Shown: positions 1-8,074 of the stretch, in pieces
How the letters are laid out: each line of letters starts with the position of its first letter
Numbering within the stretch: position 1 is the first letter of the stretch
Origin: Clostridiales bacterium
GTDB lineage: Bacteria; Bacillota; Clostridia; Oscillospirales; JAAYOS01
Direction of reading: 5' to 3'
NCBI GenBank assembly: GCA_012520195.1
Contig: JAAYOS010000079.1
Coordinates: 1-39,187 of the forward strand
DNA length: 39,187 nucleotides
Notes under the pieces: generated by a model
Told to the model about the DNA's origin: nothing
What the model saw: the letters and a program-made list of their open reading frames with translations, nothing else
Database searches by the model: none
Made by a program: the position numbers and the translations under genes

Positions 1-272
1 CCGCCGGCAACAGCATCAGCACCAAAATCACATAGAGGTATAAATAGAGCGTCGACCTTTGCTGAACTGAACTTTTCTGTAATATCAGGTACCACCCCTG
101 GATCTGACGCTATCCCGTTTTCGCAAAGGTCATCGATATCAACAACCCGCAAAATATCTAGGTTTAGAGATGATATCACTCCCATCAATTTGTCCTTTTG
201 ACCCTTTGCAGCCTCCATAGATAGAAATGCGCGCTTTATCGGTGCTATACCGATGGTAATGGTTCTTTCCAT
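1..272 (-). CDS. L-fucose/L-arabinose isomerase-like protein, N-terminal part only
   Basis: Reading the reverse strand from an ATG at 272 gives a protein starting MERTITIGIAPIKR and continuing without a stop to the left edge (about 90 residues). The start is set by AGGAAGG placed 6-8 bases upstream. The 'GIAPIKR.FLSMEAAKGQKDK' style opening, a Rossmann-like first strand followed by a long helix, resembles the N-terminus of L-fucose isomerase-like sugar isomerases, which interconvert aldoses and ketoses using a divalent metal. The catalytic part lies outside the window, so the function is inferred. It follows the FGGY kinase gene by only 14 bp, so it is the fifth gene of the glycyl-radical operon. 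An isomerase next to a ketose-type kinase makes sense in a sugar catabolic pathway. It could also be a different member of this fold. Confidence 0.55.
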   Translation of the reverse strand, partial: MERTITIGIAPIKRAFLSMEAAKGQKDKLMGVISSLNLDILRVVDIDDLCENGIASDPGVVPDITEKFSSAKVDALFIPLCDFGADAVAG

Positions 273-286
273 AATCAGCCTTCCTC

Positions 287-1753
287 TCAGTAAAGATCTT
301 TAACTCGATGGTACAGCCCCGTAAACATCTGAAACCGATCATTATACAGCTCGATAAACTCAGTCCTAGGTTTTGACTCCTCTGCAGGTGAAAGGGCGGT
401 TCCAGCCTGGCTGAGGCTTTCATAGACACCTGCACCGACAGCAGCTGCAAGGGCGACCCCTCGTGAAGTCACACCACTGGGTATAGTTGTAACCGACCAT
501 GTACGGACATTGAATATATCGGCCATCATCTGTCGCCAAAGCTGTGAACTTCCGCCACCACCAATGATGCGTATATCCTTGATAATCCTTGTCTCACGAT
601 AGACATCCAGAATACTTCTGAGAGCAAGCGTCACTCCTTCAAGCGTCGCCCTCAGGAAGTGAGCTCTACTGTGCTCCGTTCCGATGTAGAAGTAGACTCC
701 CCGGGCTTTTGTGTCAAAAATAGGTGAACGCTCGCCTTCCAAGTAAGGTAGGAAGACTAATCCGTCTGAGCCTTCAGGCGCTTTGGCCGCAATTCGGTTA
801 AACTCATTGACATCACTTACCCCAAATAGGCTGCTTGCCCACTCAATGCACTTCCCTGCTGTCTGTGTTGTACCGTATACTCCTACACCTTCACCGTCCA
901 AAGCTGGGAGGTTAAAGAGCCTCGCTGCGCCGTCAAAGACAGGAGTTGGCGAGTTGTAGCTCAGCCAAGCAGTCGTTCCCAGCGAACAGTACATCTCACC
1001 GGCTGCGATTCCGGCACCCGCATTTGCACACGCTCCGTCCCCTCCACCTGTTATGACTGGGATTCCGGCCTTGAGTCCGAGCAAAGCCGCAGCCTCTCTG
1101 TTAAGCTTTCCCGCTATCTCTGTACCGCGTCTAAAGACAGTTATTTTCCCCGGATCTATAACTAGCTCAATAAATACGTCTACAAGGGGTTGCTTTGTAT
1201 TAATATCCATCAAATGTGCGTGTGCGCCGTCTGAGTAGTCACCGGTATCGATATTGCCGGTAAGTTTTGATGTTATGTAGTCTTTTGATTGTAAGAACTT
1301 TGCTGTTTTTTCATATACATCAGGCTCATTAGCCTTGATCCAGAGTATTTTGGCAAGTGAACTCTGAGCATTAAGTATATTTCCTGTTCGGCTATATATC
1401 TCGTCTCTCCCTATTGAATCAGCAATTATCACTTCCTCGTATGTAGAGCGTGAATCCGAATGCAGCATTGCAGGTCGAAGAGGCTCTCCGTTTGCGTCTA
1501 CAGGAAGACATCCAAGCATGTGACCGCCAGTACCGATAGCCTCAACTTTTACTGCATACTCTGGATTGCGTTCAAACAGCTTCTTTGTTGTAATACAAAC
1601 CCCTTCCCACCAGGAGTAAGGATTTTGCTCGGTATGTAAGCACTCTGCGTCATGCGGATAATCAAAATTGGCGAATGAAACAATATCCCCCAGCTCATTG
1701 ACCAGTGTCGATTTTACCGAGCTAGTACCCACGTCATAAGCTAGAAATAACAT
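287..1753 (-). CDS. FGGY-family carbohydrate kinase (xylulokinase-like)
   Basis: 488 residues, the usual length for FGGY kinases, which phosphorylate sugars and polyols with ATP in the cytoplasm. The N-terminal phosphate-binding motif DVGTSSVKSTLV is at residues 7-18. A central GGGDGACANAGAG segment and the C-terminal ATP-binding IIGGGGSSQLWRQMMADIF motif mark the two actin-like domains. The order and spacing resemble XylB-type kinases more than glycerol kinase, but the sugar cannot be told from sequence alone. The ATG at 1753 is preceded by AAAGGAGG five bases away. It sits 53 bp downstream of the activase gene and 14 bp upstream of an isomerase-like gene, inside one minus-strand operon. This suggests that the kinase traps the product of the radical-enzyme pathway, or a parallel intermediate, as a phosphate ester. 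Confidence 0.9.
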   Translation of the reverse strand: MLFLAYDVGTSSVKSTLVNELGDIVSFANFDYPHDAECLHTEQNPYSWWEGVCITTKKLFERNPEYAVKVEAIGTGGHMLGCLPVDANGEPLRPAMLHSDSRSTYEEVIIADSIGRDEIYSRTGNILNAQSSLAKILWIKANEPDVYEKTAKFLQSKDYITSKLTGNIDTGDYSDGAHAHLMDINTKQPLVDVFIELVIDPGKITVFRRGTEIAGKLNREAAALLGLKAGIPVITGGGDGACANAGAGIAAGEMYCSLGTTAWLSYNSPTPVFDGAARLFNLPALDGEGVGVYGTTQTAGKCIEWASSLFGVSDVNEFNRIAAKAPEGSDGLVFLPYLEGERSPIFDTKARGVYFYIGTEHSRAHFLRATLEGVTLALRSILDVYRETRIIKDIRIIGGGGSSQLWRQMMADIFNVRTWSVTTIPSGVTSRGVALAAAVGAGVYESLSQAGTALSPAEESKPRTEFIELYNDRFQMFTGLYHRVKDLY

Positions 1754-1806
1754 TTCCCCCTCCTTTATCCCCTATAAACTCCCAATAACCCTAATACCCC
1801 TTCAGG

Positions 1807-2736
1807 TCAGTTATCGTACACTTTGGCCCCGTGTGATTTTAGCAGCCTGTACCACTCTTCTTTTTGACCGGGTTTTGGTGGCTCATACTCCTCTTGAACG
1901 CTAAGCCCCATGCGGGTGCTCTTTGAGGCTGCAAGTCTGTGGTATGGCAGCAGCTCGACTCCGAGCAGGTTCGGCATTTCCTTCGTCAGATCGGCTATCC
2001 CTTCGAAGTGGTCATCCCGGTCGTTTAGCCCCGGAATTATCGGACAGCGAAGTAGTATTGAAGCACCAGTCTGATATAGCTTTCGCAGATTTTCCATCGG
2101 AAGATCCATGCTGACGTTGGTAAAAACCTTGTGGAGTTCAGGGTCGGTCTCCTTAATATCGAACAAAAACAAATCGACATGCTTTATTAGTGACTCAAAG
2201 ACCTTAAACGGGGCATAACCGCTCGTCTCTATTGCAACATTGATCCCTTCCTCTTTCGCCGCCATGGCTAGTGCCAATGTGAACTCTGGTTGCATAAGAG
2301 GCTCGCCTCCGGAGAGAGTCATCCCTCCTCCGCTTGGACCGTAATATTTTCTGTCGCTCAGAACATCGTTTATGACTTCTCTGACTGTAACGTCACGCCC
2401 CACAAAGCTTAGCGCACCTGCTGGGCAAACCTCCAGACAGAGACCTCTGAGAGAACACCTAGAATGATCGACCACATGCTTTCCCTCGACTATTGCGTGC
2501 ACATTGCATACTGCCGTACAGGCACCACACCCGATGCATTTGTTCTCGCTGTACGAGAGATGGACCTGGCTCGATATTCCCTCGGGATTATGGCACCATA
2601 AGCAGCGCAGGGGGCAACCCTTAAGAAACACTGTCGTACGTATGCCCGGACCGTCATGCACGCAAAAGAACTGGATGTCGAATATCCTGCCGGTCACATC
2701 AAGGGGGATTTTCCTGACCTCTTTTTGCTTATTCAT
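1807..2736 (-). CDS. Glycyl radical enzyme activating enzyme (radical SAM)
   Basis: 309 residues. This enzyme uses a [4Fe-4S] cluster and S-adenosylmethionine to abstract hydrogen from the glycine of its partner glycyl radical enzyme. The radical-SAM motif C-x3-C-x2-C is at C41, C45 and C48, inside FLKGCPLRCLWCHNPEG. It is followed by a ferredoxin-like insert with C67, C70, C73 and C77. The SAM-binding GGGMTLSGGEP motif comes after. The second half of the insert reads C94-SLR-GL-C100-LEV-C104: the position that is normally the second Cys is Arg97, so the second auxiliary cluster has only three of its four usual ligands. The ATG at 2736 has GGGAG eight bases upstream. It lies 23 bp after the dehydrogenase gene in the operon of the glycyl radical enzyme at 3846-6260, its obvious substrate. 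Confidence 0.93.
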   Translation of the reverse strand: MNKQKEVRKIPLDVTGRIFDIQFFCVHDGPGIRTTVFLKGCPLRCLWCHNPEGISSQVHLSYSENKCIGCGACTAVCNVHAIVEGKHVVDHSRCSLRGLCLEVCPAGALSFVGRDVTVREVINDVLSDRKYYGPSGGGMTLSGGEPLMQPEFTLALAMAAKEEGINVAIETSGYAPFKVFESLIKHVDLFLFDIKETDPELHKVFTNVSMDLPMENLRKLYQTGASILLRCPIIPGLNDRDDHFEGIADLTKEMPNLLGVELLPYHRLAASKSTRMGLSVQEEYEPPKPGQKEEWYRLLKSHGAKVYDN

Positions 2737-2759
2737 ATTCTAAACTCCCAACCGGCTCG

Positions 2760-3818
2760 TCAATCCCAGGTCAATATAACCTTTAGTACTTCGCGCCTTT
2801 CAAGCATTTTGATCGCCTCGGCACACTGCTCGACCGGCATGACAGCATCGTAGAAATCGCTTGCCTTCAACGTTCCGTCGAGCATCATTTTCACGATAGT
2901 ATCGTGTGTGCGGTGTTCGCGGTAGGGGTAGCTCATGATATGGACGCAAACATTATTGGGCAGATCGTAGAGGTCCAAAGTACTCTTGCCTTCGGGGAGC
3001 ACCCCGTAAACACAGACCTTGCCACCGGGCTTTAGAAACCTGGCACCGCGCAGAATTACATCGGTACTGCCCACAGCATCGATAACCATATCGAACTTGT
3101 GATCTTTTAGGAGTTCCTCCGGATTCTCATTGTGCGAGTTTATAAGTACATCGGGTGAGGAGACCTCTTTTATACGCTGCAGACGGTTGTTATGGTGTCC
3201 AATCACCACAACAGAGTTTACATTGTATGACCTGAGCTGCAGTGATAGTCCCATCGACACCACACCGTCACCAAAGATGAGGATATCCATGCCTTCCTTT
3301 ACACCAAAATTGTGAAGTGCACTGTAGTTTTCCTTAAAGGTCAGCATCATTGCCGCATCGACAAAGGAGATTTTATTCGGGAACACCTTTGTTAGATAGT
3401 CAATTTCTTCAAACCTTGTGAACATACCGCCACCGCTTACGCCGTCCTCTTTCATTGCCCTGATGTCTGTTGCGGTCAAATACTCCGCCATCTGGCCATA
3501 ACTGCTAGTGTATTTACTTCCGCCGTTGCGCATCATTGCAGGAAGTGGACTGACTACCCGGTCGCCTACTTTTAGATATCTGACCTTATCACCTAACTCC
3601 ACAATCTCTCCGACAGCCTCGTGCCCCAAAATTGTGGGGTACTTGAACTTGAAGAAATCTGATTCAGGATGCTCGTGATGAACGATTTTTAGATCGGTAC
3701 TACTGCAAATGCCGCATGCCCGGACTCTTACAAGCGCCTGATATTCTCCTATATCCGGCATTGGAACGTCTGTTACCATCTCCACTATGTTTGGTTCTAT
3801 AACTGCAACAGCTCTCAT
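2760..3818 (-). CDS. Zinc-binding alcohol dehydrogenase (MDR family)
   Basis: 352 residues of the medium-chain dehydrogenase family, which oxidises or reduces alcohols/carbonyls with NAD(P)(H). Catalytic-zinc ligands are visible at C38 (CGICSSTD) and H66-E67 (LGHEAVG). The nucleotide-binding loop is IFGDGVVSMG, a variant of GxGxxG. The structural-zinc lobe of four closely spaced cysteines found in many relatives is absent: the stretch after VSPLPAMMRNGG has no cysteines. The ATG at 3818 has GGAGG six bases upstream. The gene starts 27 bp after the stop of the glycyl radical enzyme, so the two are co-transcribed and probably act on the same carbon skeleton. Substrate and direction are unknown; sorbitol- or threonine-dehydrogenase-like activities are plausible alternatives. 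Confidence 0.9.
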   Translation of the reverse strand: MRAVAVIEPNIVEMVTDVPMPDIGEYQALVRVRACGICSSTDLKIVHHEHPESDFFKFKYPTILGHEAVGEIVELGDKVRYLKVGDRVVSPLPAMMRNGGSKYTSSYGQMAEYLTATDIRAMKEDGVSGGGMFTRFEEIDYLTKVFPNKISFVDAAMMLTFKENYSALHNFGVKEGMDILIFGDGVVSMGLSLQLRSYNVNSVVVIGHHNNRLQRIKEVSSPDVLINSHNENPEELLKDHKFDMVIDAVGSTDVILRGARFLKPGGKVCVYGVLPEGKSTLDLYDLPNNVCVHIMSYPYREHRTHDTIVKMMLDGTLKASDFYDAVMPVEQCAEAIKMLERREVLKVILTWD

Positions 3819-3845
3819 GAGTATCCTCCATACATTTATATTCTT

Positions 3846-6260
3846 TTATGCAGTCGAGTAGGCAGTGCGCGATATGATTTCATCCTGCATTTTATCGTCA
3901 AGATAGATGAAATACTCACAGAATCCTGCTATCCGCACTACCAGATTCCGATAGGCGTATGGATTCTTCTTTGCCTCTATGAGCTCCTCAGGCTTGACAA
4001 AGTTGATCTGTATCTGGGGTCCTCCTCGCTCAAGGTATGTCATAAGCAGGCTTTTTAGCGCCGCTACTCCACCCTTGGTGCTGAATAGAGAAGCGGTAAC
4101 TTTTAGGTTTGTCGCTAGTGCTCCATTCAGATACTTATAGTCCAATTTCAGTAGACTGTTTAGCAGATGGGTCGGACCATGCGTATCATGCCCCTGAACA
4201 GGACCCAAACCATCACTTATCGGCTGGCCCTTTTTGCGTCCATCAAGTGTTGCTCCGGTTACCTCGCCCAGGCTCGTCGCCTGAGTGTAGCTAAAGAAAC
4301 TGTTTACATACTTCTCTTGGAGTGTCCCATCATTTAGGTCGTTAACTGCATATGTAAACGTGTTGAACATTTGGGCAGCAAGGTCATCCACCCACTCAAT
4401 GTCATTGCCGTAGTGGGGTATACTCTCTTTGATATATCGACGCAGGGGCTCCTGTCCCTCGTAATCGGCTCGAACGATGTCTATCAGTTGATCCAAGCAA
4501 TATCTACCCGAATCAAAAACAAGGGTTTTTATCGTTGCAAGAGAATCCGCAGTATTCGCCAGTCCTGAGCCTGTCAAAGGAATATGTCCCGGAATTGCTG
4601 CCCCGCCCTGGAACATATCCTTACCCTTTTCAAGGCAGCCGTCGATCCATACTGAACCAAACGCGTCATACCCGCGCGTATGCATAAAACGGTAGTCGGC
4701 CGAAACCTTTCGTTGACCTACCGCAATTCTGATTCGCTCGAGCATGAGCTCAATCAATTCATCAAAAGATTCTATGCGGACCTTTCCTGCTCTATACTCA
4801 TCGAGAATTTCATCCAGTAGCTGGGAGTAGGATATGAAGCCGTTAGGCACAATTAGCCATCCGGCAGAACCGTCCGCAATGAGTGTCTCAACGCATCCCA
4901 TATTGTAGTAGTTGCACGCGTTCTCTGGCGAGTGACCGAGGTCGAGAAAGACCTTCATCCACGCATCGGCGTTGTACAGCTGTGGCATACCAAACCCAAG
5001 CTTAATGGTCTCCATTGCCTCATCCATCACCCACTCGGGCGACTTTGTGGGCGAAACTTGAAGAGAGATGTTAGGATACGGCAGCCTAGTGACCCTGGCT
5101 GCGGCAAGGCACACCTTTGTGAACTCATTTGCCGTACTTTCACCTTTGGCATCTAATCCGCCTAAAGCCATACTCTGTACAGTACGCATCTTGGGCTCGT
5201 TGCATTTCAAATAAAGCATGCAAACAAGATCCCTTGCTTCATCAAAAGTAATTCGGCCAAGTTCGATATCTCTCCTATAGAACGGATACATATACTGATC
5301 AAACTTCGCAAAGCTAAGTGCTGAGCCAAGTCCGGTATTCGCAATCAAATGAGTCAGCCACACCAGTTGTATAGCTTCCCGGAATGTCTCCGGTTTCTCC
5401 GTCGATACCTTGTCGATAATTTCGGCAATTTCGCGCAGTTCCTCGGATCGCACTGGATCTTCCTCAGTCTTTGCTGCGCCTAAGTACGCTTTAGCATATC
5501 TTTTCATGTATCGTATCGCTGCCTCGATAACGATTTTGCAAGCTGTATAGAACTCCTGTTTTTCCGGATCATCCTTTGATTCTTCAAGTAAGTTTTTTAT
5601 CTGCTCAAGTACTGCGGCATATCCCGTATTGATCGCTCTGCCGTAGTTTAGGTTCAAGTGATTAGCAGCCATCCACGGTAAACCGAGTACTCTTTTCATG
5701 ACGTCTTCGCCGTAGTCGAACTGGAATCTGTTTTCCAATACCCTTGCGATTTCATAGCCCTCAATGCGATCGTCATCCTCGTATTTTGACTGAGTCTCCT
5801 TAATCAACTTCTGCAAGGTCAAGTAATCGACATTGGCGTCGTAGTGGTCGCGCGCCATCAGTGCAAAGCGCGATTTCCCCATAGGTGCTGCACCGTACAC
5901 TGAGGTTTCAGCATTGCGGCCGCGCCCATAGAAGTGCACTGGCTCTTGAGCCTCTTCCGGGGGATTTATGTATTCCTCTACGAATTGTTCTGCTTGAATA
6001 AGCAAATCGCTGTACTCGCGGTGAACAGGTTCGACAGGCCACATCCCCAGTATTGAACCTCCCAACAGCTCATGGGGAAACACCTCAAGTTCAACATTGT
6101 CGAGCAGGTATTCCATCGCTCTCGCCCGCCGTATTTGCTTCGGCTGTCCTTCTGTCTCCTTCAACGACTCAGCAATCAGCGGGTAAAAAGTAGTCCTCCT
6201 GACACCCGCATCCATCATGGCTTCAACTTGACGTTTAATTTTATATATACGGTCTTCCAT
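3846..6260 (-). CDS. Glycyl radical enzyme of the dehydratase/lyase type, substrate unknown
   Basis: 804 residues, typical for the pyruvate-formate-lyase-like superfamily. The thiyl-radical cysteine is C456 in YYNMGCVETL. A Glu two residues later (E458) is the feature of dehydratases and C-C/C-N lyases such as glycerol dehydratase and choline lyase. Pyruvate formate-lyase has a Cys-Cys pair instead. The C-terminal radical loop is LVVRIAGFCEYF with the glycine at 779, 26 residues from the end. Two unusual substitutions are seen: Thr459 where relatives usually have Pro after GCVE, and Phe-Cys after the radical Gly where Tyr-Ser is common. The ATG at 6260 has AGGGGG about seven to nine bases upstream. 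It is the first gene of the operon with a dehydrogenase, its activase, a sugar kinase and an isomerase-like gene, pointing to a polyol or sugar-derived substrate. Confidence 0.93.
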   Translation of the reverse strand: MEDRIYKIKRQVEAMMDAGVRRTTFYPLIAESLKETEGQPKQIRRARAMEYLLDNVELEVFPHELLGGSILGMWPVEPVHREYSDLLIQAEQFVEEYINPPEEAQEPVHFYGRGRNAETSVYGAAPMGKSRFALMARDHYDANVDYLTLQKLIKETQSKYEDDDRIEGYEIARVLENRFQFDYGEDVMKRVLGLPWMAANHLNLNYGRAINTGYAAVLEQIKNLLEESKDDPEKQEFYTACKIVIEAAIRYMKRYAKAYLGAAKTEEDPVRSEELREIAEIIDKVSTEKPETFREAIQLVWLTHLIANTGLGSALSFAKFDQYMYPFYRRDIELGRITFDEARDLVCMLYLKCNEPKMRTVQSMALGGLDAKGESTANEFTKVCLAAARVTRLPYPNISLQVSPTKSPEWVMDEAMETIKLGFGMPQLYNADAWMKVFLDLGHSPENACNYYNMGCVETLIADGSAGWLIVPNGFISYSQLLDEILDEYRAGKVRIESFDELIELMLERIRIAVGQRKVSADYRFMHTRGYDAFGSVWIDGCLEKGKDMFQGGAAIPGHIPLTGSGLANTADSLATIKTLVFDSGRYCLDQLIDIVRADYEGQEPLRRYIKESIPHYGNDIEWVDDLAAQMFNTFTYAVNDLNDGTLQEKYVNSFFSYTQATSLGEVTGATLDGRKKGQPISDGLGPVQGHDTHGPTHLLNSLLKLDYKYLNGALATNLKVTASLFSTKGGVAALKSLLMTYLERGGPQIQINFVKPEELIEAKKNPYAYRNLVVRIAGFCEYFIYLDDKMQDEIISRTAYSTA

Positions 6261-6326
6261 ACCTGGACCCCCTGTCTTTTCGTGTAAATATATCTATCCC
6301 AGGCTAATATCTATTCTTGTAAATAA

Positions 6327-6355
6327 AGTCTATACTGTGCTTGTGCACAATTCAA
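6327..6355 (-). promoter_or_regulatory. Candidate promoter of the glycyl-radical operon with a palindromic operator
   Basis: On the minus strand TTGAAT and TAGACT are separated by 17 bases, a moderate match to a housekeeping promoter. The perfect 10-bp palindrome TTGTGCACAA (6341-6350) sits in the spacer just after the -35 box, where a repressor would block polymerase. The start site would be about 65 bases before the glycyl radical enzyme ATG. Promoter and operator are both inferred from pattern only; no regulator gene is next to it. Confidence 0.35.
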
Positions 6356-6499
6356 TGTCAGAATATCTAATGAAATGTATCATAATGACAGATATATTAA
6401 GCGTAGACTCGATGCAAAAACTCAATGTGTTAACTAAAGTGCGTTACTCAAACATGTAGCTCAATATGCTACTTAGATGCTCGACCACAATGTTGAGAT

Positions 6500-6546
6500 A
6501 AAAAAAGTGCAACCACCAGAACTGTGATTGCAGATCTTGGCTGCAC
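6500..6546 (-). terminator. Likely intrinsic terminator of spoIVA
   Basis: On the minus strand, 38 bases after the spoIVA stop, GTGCAGCCA pairs with TGGTTGCAC (one mismatch) around a 22-base loop and is followed by a run of seven T. The loop is long, so the strength is uncertain. Confidence 0.5.
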
Positions 6547-6583
6547 CATATAGTAAAAAGAACATAGCAGACATGTGCTGCTA

Positions 6584-8062
6584 TTAAAGTATTATGCAGA
6601 TAAGCCCGCCGCTGCCCTCATTGATGATACGCTGAAGGGTCTCTCTCAGCTTGGAGCGGGCATCCTCCGGCATTCTTTTGAGCTTGCTGTGAAGCCCTTC
6701 GCTGACAAGATCGTTTAAGGACTTGCCGAATATGTTCGACTGCCATATCTCTGCAGGATTCTCCTCAAACTCACTGAGAAGATACTTAATGAGGTCTTCA
6801 GACTGTTTTTCACTGCCCACAATGGGGGAGACCTCTGTCTTTATGTCTGCACGCAGCATATGCACAGATGGGGCAGACGCCTTCAGCCTCACGCCATACC
6901 GGCCACCATGCCTGACAATCTCAGGCTCCTCAAGGGTCAACTCATCCGAAGTCGGCATCACAATGCCATACCCCTCTCGCCGCACCTCCTCGAGCGCCTT
7001 TTCCACCTTGTCATATTCCCTCTTAACAACCGAAAGCCTGCACAAGAGGCTCATCAGGTCACCGTCATCCGACACAGAGAATCCTGTCTGCTCAGCAAGA
7101 GTTCTATAGAAGAGCTCTCGAGGTAGCTCCACAGAAGCAACAGCAATACCGGCACCCATATCGATGCCCCCTACCTTGACACCCATTATCGTGTCGCAGG
7201 AACGCATTGCCTCAATGGCACTACTAACATCGCGGACGCGCCTCATGCCCTTTGCGCCCTTAAGCATCGCCTCGTATAGTTCTTTCTTGATGGGGTGCGT
7301 CTCACTGAGTGCTTCCACCCATGGTGGAAGGAATAGGCCAAGCTCTCTTATCGGGAACTCCATCAGTACTCCCCGGATTATCCTCTCGACGTCCTCCTCC
7401 TCAATGACGAGGCAGTTTGCCGTCATACATGTCACATCGTATTTCTCTCTTATCTCGGCGGCTGCTGCCTGGGCACGGGGTGAATCGGGGTACGCTGAGT
7501 TTACAAGGACAAGAAAGGGCTTACCCAGTTCCTTCAGCTCATTTATCACTCTCCCCTCAGGTACAATATAGTCCTCCCTAGGAATATCGGTGATAGATCC
7601 GTCGGTAGTAACCACGATACCTATCGTCGAATGCTCTTCGATGACCTTGCGGGTGCCGATTTCAGCGGCCTCCATCAGAGGGATCTCATAGTCGAGCCAC
7701 GGCGTCCGGACCATCCGCGGAAGTTCGTCCTCGAACTGCCCTATGGCCCCGTCGACCATATATCCCACACAGTCGATGAGCCGTACCTGCAGGTTCTCTC
7801 CGCCCGCAAAGGTGATATCTACAGCCTCCTCCGGAACAAACTTCGGCTCGGCTGTCATGATGGTCCTTCCTGAACCACTCTGGGGCAGTTCATCCTGAGC
7901 ACGCTGACGCACATATGCGTTTTCAATACGCGGAATTACCATCGTCTCCATAAATCGCTTGATAAACGTCGATTTTCCGGTGCGCACCGGTCCTACAACG
8001 CCGATGTATATGTCGCCGTCCGTCCGCTGCGCTATATCCTCATAAATTGTGCGGTTCTCCAC
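6584..8062 (-). CDS. spoIVA: Stage IV sporulation protein A (spore coat morphogenetic ATPase)
   Basis: 492 residues, the full family length. SpoIVA is made in the mother cell and polymerises with ATP hydrolysis around the forespore to form the basement layer of the coat. The N-terminal ATPase is clear: Walker A GPVRTGKST near residue 24, the SGSGRTIMTAEPKFVPEEAV region, and the LIDCVGYMVDG segment as Walker B. The C-terminal end, SGGLICIIL, matches the family's conserved membrane-targeting tail region. The start is a GTG at 8062 with AAGGGGG seven bases upstream; this ribosome binding site overlaps the stop of sipL, so the two genes are probably translationally coupled. Its neighbours SipL and SpoVM are its known binding partners in clostridia and bacilli respectively. 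Confidence 0.97.
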   Translation of the reverse strand: MENRTIYEDIAQRTDGDIYIGVVGPVRTGKSTFIKRFMETMVIPRIENAYVRQRAQDELPQSGSGRTIMTAEPKFVPEEAVDITFAGGENLQVRLIDCVGYMVDGAIGQFEDELPRMVRTPWLDYEIPLMEAAEIGTRKVIEEHSTIGIVVTTDGSITDIPREDYIVPEGRVINELKELGKPFLVLVNSAYPDSPRAQAAAAEIREKYDVTCMTANCLVIEEEDVERIIRGVLMEFPIRELGLFLPPWVEALSETHPIKKELYEAMLKGAKGMRRVRDVSSAIEAMRSCDTIMGVKVGGIDMGAGIAVASVELPRELFYRTLAEQTGFSVSDDGDLMSLLCRLSVVKREYDKVEKALEEVRREGYGIVMPTSDELTLEEPEIVRHGGRYGVRLKASAPSVHMLRADIKTEVSPIVGSEKQSEDLIKYLLSEFEENPAEIWQSNIFGKSLNDLVSEGLHSKLKRMPEDARSKLRETLQRIINEGSGGLICIIL

Positions 8063-8074
8063 TCCTATTCCCCC

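Larger units (their letters stand above)
6261..6583. other. Intergenic region between the glycyl-radical operon and spoIVA
   Basis: These 323 bp hold no convincing gene. Reading leftward they contain the candidate promoter and palindrome of the glycyl-radical operon (6327-6355). Close to spoIVA they contain a terminator-like hairpin (6500-6546). The part between, about 6400-6490, is AT-rich with a few short imperfect inverted repeats such as GTAGC..GCTAC and no clear signal. Confidence 0.6.

Noticed and set aside
139-450. 103-codon minus-strand frame across the kinase/isomerase junction
   Set aside because: It crosses the real stop of the kinase and the real start of the isomerase-like gene in another frame.
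3846-6260. Pyruvate formate-lyase (pflB) identity for the glycyl radical enzyme
   Set aside because: The active site has a single Cys followed by Val-Glu (GCVE) instead of the Cys-Cys pair of PflB, and the neighbours are sugar genes.
6723-7571. Plus-strand frames over spoIVA
   Set aside because: spoIVA on the minus strand is unambiguous in full length and motifs, so these are shadows.
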